From: a virus
Virus record (IMG/VR): IMGVR_UViG_3300011116_000197
Span: 1-37,923 of that record
Length of the DNA stretch: 37,923 bases
Direction: 5' to 3' (one strand)
Shown: positions 36,001 to 37,923 of the stretch, one piece after another
Layout: each line of letters opens with the position of its first letter
Numbering within the stretch: position 1 is the stretch's first letter
Program-made: the position numbers and the translations under genes
The notes under the pieces: generated by a model
Told to the model about the DNA's origin: nothing
What the model saw: only the letters and a program-made list of their open reading frames with translations
Database searches by the model: none

Positions 36001-37923
36001 CTTTTAATAGCAAGTTTTCATCTTCTGTTTATAGCCGTCAACAAGGTCTACCAGAAGAACAGATTGCTTGGCTACACATAGACCGTATGTTGCTGGATAT
36101 GAGAGCGACATTCCACGGTGGACCTAACGCATATAACAAAAAATTATACGATGCTTTTGTGCAGAAACATAAAGAAGTAGTTGACTTCCGTACTAAAGCA
36201 AATAAAGATTTAGATGGTGCTTGGGAAAGCGCTGCTGCTAATATGACGTTTAAGGAGTTTGAAGACCTTACTATCAATATGCACCCTATTGGGGAAATCA
36301 ATACTGACTTAGTTAGCCGTGGCGAGGTCAAAGATATGAAAATTTTTGAAGAAGAAGGCGGTTTGCCTATGATTCTTCAAAAGTGGCAGAACTGGTCTAT
36401 GGAAGTTATGGATGCTCAGGTAACAGGTTTCTATCGCCAGAAGGCTTTGTGGATTGCATACGATGCTAACCAAGGCAGACTTAAGCCATATCAAAATATG
36501 CTTGCCAAAAGATACGAAAAGTCTTTGGTAGAGCAAGGTATGAACCCTGGCAAGGCTAAAGAAGTTGGCAAACTACACGCTGAAAAGCGTGTCACTGAAT
36601 TGGCTTGGAAACAGGCTGGTGAAGAAGTATTGCAGTATGTAGATAATCCAAACGTGCGAAGCAATCTGGCTATTTCTGTTCGTTCTGTAGCCCGATTCTA
36701 CCGAGCAACTGAAGATTTTTACCGTCGCTTGTACCGCGTTTATGGCAAGCAACCATTGCGCTCTATCTACAGAATGCGTCTACTTAACACAGGGCTAGAT
36801 GCTGCTGGAGATATTTATGAAGATGACCAAGGCGAGAAGTACATTATCTTCCCTACAGATACAATCATTAATTCTGCCGTAGAACCAGTAGTTAGAGCAC
36901 TGACTGGTAAAGAAGATTTTAATATACCTACATTTAATGACCTATCTTTAAAGTTAAGATTGGTTAACCCATCTTTTGCTCCTGATGCTGGTTATCCAGC
37001 GCTATCAGGACCTATTGGTTCTTTTAGTACATTAGTGCTTAAGGCTGTTGTAGGTAATGTAGTTCCATTTGCTGAACGTCTAGGTATTATTTCAGAAGAA
37101 ACAGCCGATGAATTGCAGGCTAAAGCACTTAAAGGTACGGATATTATTGGCAAGGTTGGTTTAGGAAACTTTGCTGATACAACCAACTTTAAGAACTTTT
37201 TAGTTCCAATGCTTCAAAGTACATTCTTCCAGGCTGCTGGTACTCTTATTGATAATCCAGCCCTTAACGAAAAAGAATGGGACCGCCAACAAACAACTGC
37301 AGTTATGCAGGCTATGCGTTACTTCCAAGCATTTGGTATGGGTATTGATGAATCTGCTACTGAACAAGAAAAGTATGCTTATCAAAAGAAACTAAAGATT
37401 TCCACCAGCAATATTATTATTGCTAGAACACTTCTTGGTTATGTAAGCCCAGGTATGCCTACCTTTAAAGAAAGTAAAGACCTGCCTGATTTCCTAAAGA
37501 AAGTTGGCATTACAGGATTTAAGTCTGAGTTTTGGGATATTTATAACGGCATACTTCGCAATGAAGGCGAGGATGTAGGTAATGTGTTTGATGTTGCTGT
37601 AGCCACATTTGTGGGCAAGTATCCAGATAAAGCAATCTATACAGTTCCTGCCACTGAAAAAGAGTGGAAAGTTATTATTGCTATGACTGGCGATATGAAG
37701 GACTGGATTCGTAAGAACGAACGCTTTGTAGAAACTTACAAGGAAATGGGTTATGTTTATGCACCCAAGACTGGTGAGTTTAATGCTGATGTCTATAACT
37801 TCCTAGAGTCACAGGACCTTATTAACATTCCTTCTTTTGAAGATTACCTAGTTAAATTGCAGGTAGCCGTAGATAAAGAAAAATACTTTGGCGTACAGCA
37901 AGAACTAGAGAAGCGTCTTGCTA
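33024..37923 (+). CDS. Giant virion-associated protein, N-terminal part (1,778 aa in total)
   Basis: ATG 33024 overlaps the upstream stop (TAATG). The frame is open to the window end and continues at base 1, ending at 564; the whole protein has 1,778 residues, of which 1,591 are encoded before the repeat. It is mainly helical, with Tyr/Arg-rich stretches (FYRATEDFYRRLYRVYGKQP) and a hydrophobic patch near WANQTLFPRLGIRSA. No polymerase, protease or lysozyme motif was seen. Size and place next to portal and other large proteins fit an internal ejection protein or a large polyvalent protein; possible relation to LPD-type domains needs a profile search. It is the longest gene of the genome. Confidence 0.87.
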   Translation, partial: MPRKPLLDPAIAEVSPNFYNAALQSQLSTSEQQLVTQASLAWKTANTLMKLSKDKARKQFLELTPDVQSAIRYMYPSREEFMPEQSLGQRLAQNVIKGAGAVVQAFGSPIINAFRAVETYGRAINLPYQLEQKREQGINILDKRVLSDTYYGKNNWRQDRVEEYNKKYGVAMTTLARAIAEGRTPGEAIDLYGKFDEDMYTAIQFMNDQPKRFNTFMESVKIDAQVSWGRDILNKFVPTESVADNPKVDTNHWAVKFSKFLGLDVTTKEGRLKAKKFTSGGLDGIYQTAIDPLSYTGIFPALKGVTTGIRGVQMTGKEAKTLVGLKPKGQRLADIYQVIAERNGNASDAINWAFQQPEVIKFWDNELGPLIKNYADAPNATTKAAAYNEIAQSFPDFANREIIKELASPEVKAFNAKGAENFFANIDDFNRLLTSRVDGTSYVRNGIPSASFSRRIATTVEKTARAIFSPTITAKTNPEVLAKVDEERQAAMDILKSVADSDDTLINPNIGEILTLGRDTSKTQRRLEKLGAALARSPGRILFGPDATKTAQDFRNLANEVLPTRIADALTQSYLDETAENQLTMVRNLYQAVMYKAGMNGSNGGQAHMANILASTFNELGMGTATRTEIPLDYANVVNPSAFRMENDVPLVTGKGIIHLSQAVEGIAPLPYDLIYQYGAGSKLSQKINFMNLLGGATRNNLVRIYTDFWANQTLFPRLGIRSAIDEAWFMYMAVPWYNVRQYLTGAAVKPTRVLETITGSKSAMGMYRRGLYKIPGVGKLLDPTQKITPIDRYESVKRLAKIESKRRGYDVPESEIAMSLIREDVVRQAKEIYGDTLSPEMWENIRKLMKHNPQVMDSVVNSLAARSSISGKIDVDYVDTMFTPSNLSKMYEDYGLIASKNFRPIQVSKMTEKQVAIAHYRNYSLRFPYNGKTVAEGIYISPATAFFKHNALRPNHPEDLVAARNELLEKVGVKYSDEIGGYAITNEKAVKAFNSKFSSSVYSRQQGLPEEQIAWLHIDRMLLDMRATFHGGPNAYNKKLYDAFVQKHKEVVDFRTKANKDLDGAWESAAANMTFKEFEDLTINMHPIGEINTDLVSRGEVKDMKIFEEEGGLPMILQKWQNWSMEVMDAQVTGFYRQKALWIAYDANQGRLKPYQNMLAKRYEKSLVEQGMNPGKAKEVGKLHAEKRVTELAWKQAGEEVLQYVDNPNVRSNLAISVRSVARFYRATEDFYRRLYRVYGKQPLRSIYRMRLLNTGLDAAGDIYEDDQGEKYIIFPTDTIINSAVEPVVRALTGKEDFNIPTFNDLSLKLRLVNPSFAPDAGYPALSGPIGSFSTLVLKAVVGNVVPFAERLGIISEETADELQAKALKGTDIIGKVGLGNFADTTNFKNFLVPMLQSTFFQAAGTLIDNPALNEKEWDRQQTTAVMQAMRYFQAFGMGIDESATEQEKYAYQKKLKISTSNIIIARTLLGYVSPGMPTFKESKDLPDFLKKVGITGFKSEFWDIYNGILRNEGEDVGNVFDVAVATFVGKYPDKAIYTVPATEKEWKVIIAMTGDMKDWIRKNERFVETYKEMGYVYAPKTGEFNADVYNFLESQDLINIPSFEDYLVKLQVAVDKEKYFGVQQELEKRLA
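37797..37923. repeat. Terminal direct repeat, right copy
   Basis: Identical to bases 1-127. It lies inside the giant gene, whose frame continues from the left copy, so one copy should be removed when the genome is closed. Confidence 0.93.

Noticed and set aside
33024-37796. N4-type virion RNA polymerase in the giant protein
   Set aside because: I looked for polymerase motifs such as an RxxxK...YG helix and an HDS triplet and found no convincing set; an N4-gp56-like capsid alone does not imply such a polymerase.
1-37923. The 127-base repeat as true terminal redundancy of a linear phage
   Set aside because: Its length equals a standard k-mer, it lies inside a gene rather than near terminase, and the gene is intact only when the ends are joined.

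Overview
The window is one complete circular phage genome, linearised inside a gene. Its first 127 bases recur exactly as its last 127 (1-127 and 37797-37923), and a very long reading frame runs across that join without a break, so the unique genome is 37,796 bp. Terminase, portal, scaffold, capsid, fibre and lysis genes identify a tailed phage. A WhiB-type iron-sulfur regulator, known only from Actinobacteria and their phages, points to an actinobacterial host. Moderate-to-low GC and several protein types that I recall from freshwater actinobacterial phages suggest, as inference, a host such as the small freshwater actinobacteria. No tape-measure, tail-tube or sheath gene is seen, while a capsid of the N4-gp56 type, a connector protein, a propeller-like tail protein and a block of large candidate ejection proteins are present; this fits a short-tailed phage. 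No integrase or repressor was found, so it is probably lytic.

Layout. A non-coding divergent control region (27906-28738) separates two gene arms. The rightward arm runs from 28739 through the join to 16732: terminase with a fused small-subunit-like HTH, portal, two small proteins, a giant 1,778-aa protein, three further candidate internal virion proteins (290, 412, 645 aa), a structured leader, scaffold, capsid, connector-like genes, a run of tiny very basic proteins, neck/connector, a repetitive tail fibre with a C1q-like tip, a small protein, a glycosyltransferase, a propeller-like tail protein, and a lysis cassette (TM protein, M15 peptidase, Zn-ribbon miniprotein, holin candidate). It ends in a strong terminator at 16772-16812.

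The leftward arm runs from 27905 down to 16834. It holds an OB-like candidate, many Zn-ribbon miniproteins, a secreted lytic transglycosylase with overlapping small genes, a DUF932 protein, a RecB/Cas4-like nuclease, a single-strand-binding candidate, a RecA/DnaB-like ATPase, a Holliday-junction-resolvase-like nuclease, a primase split into an overlapping zinc-finger gene and TOPRIM gene, an Nmad1 protein, a sigma-like protein, an FmdB-like Zn ribbon, WhiB, and a possible PD-(D/E)XK nuclease. No DNA polymerase was recognised, so replication probably uses the host polymerase.

The two arms use different translation styles. Rightward genes are mostly chained by one- to four-base stop/start overlaps. 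Leftward genes repeatedly carry the Shine-Dalgarno core AGGAGAC. The most unusual items are a hairpin whose loop is complementary to that Shine-Dalgarno core, a roughly 170-nt multibranched element in the divergent region, a locus where three reading frames overlap around a lysis gene, and the nested primase start.
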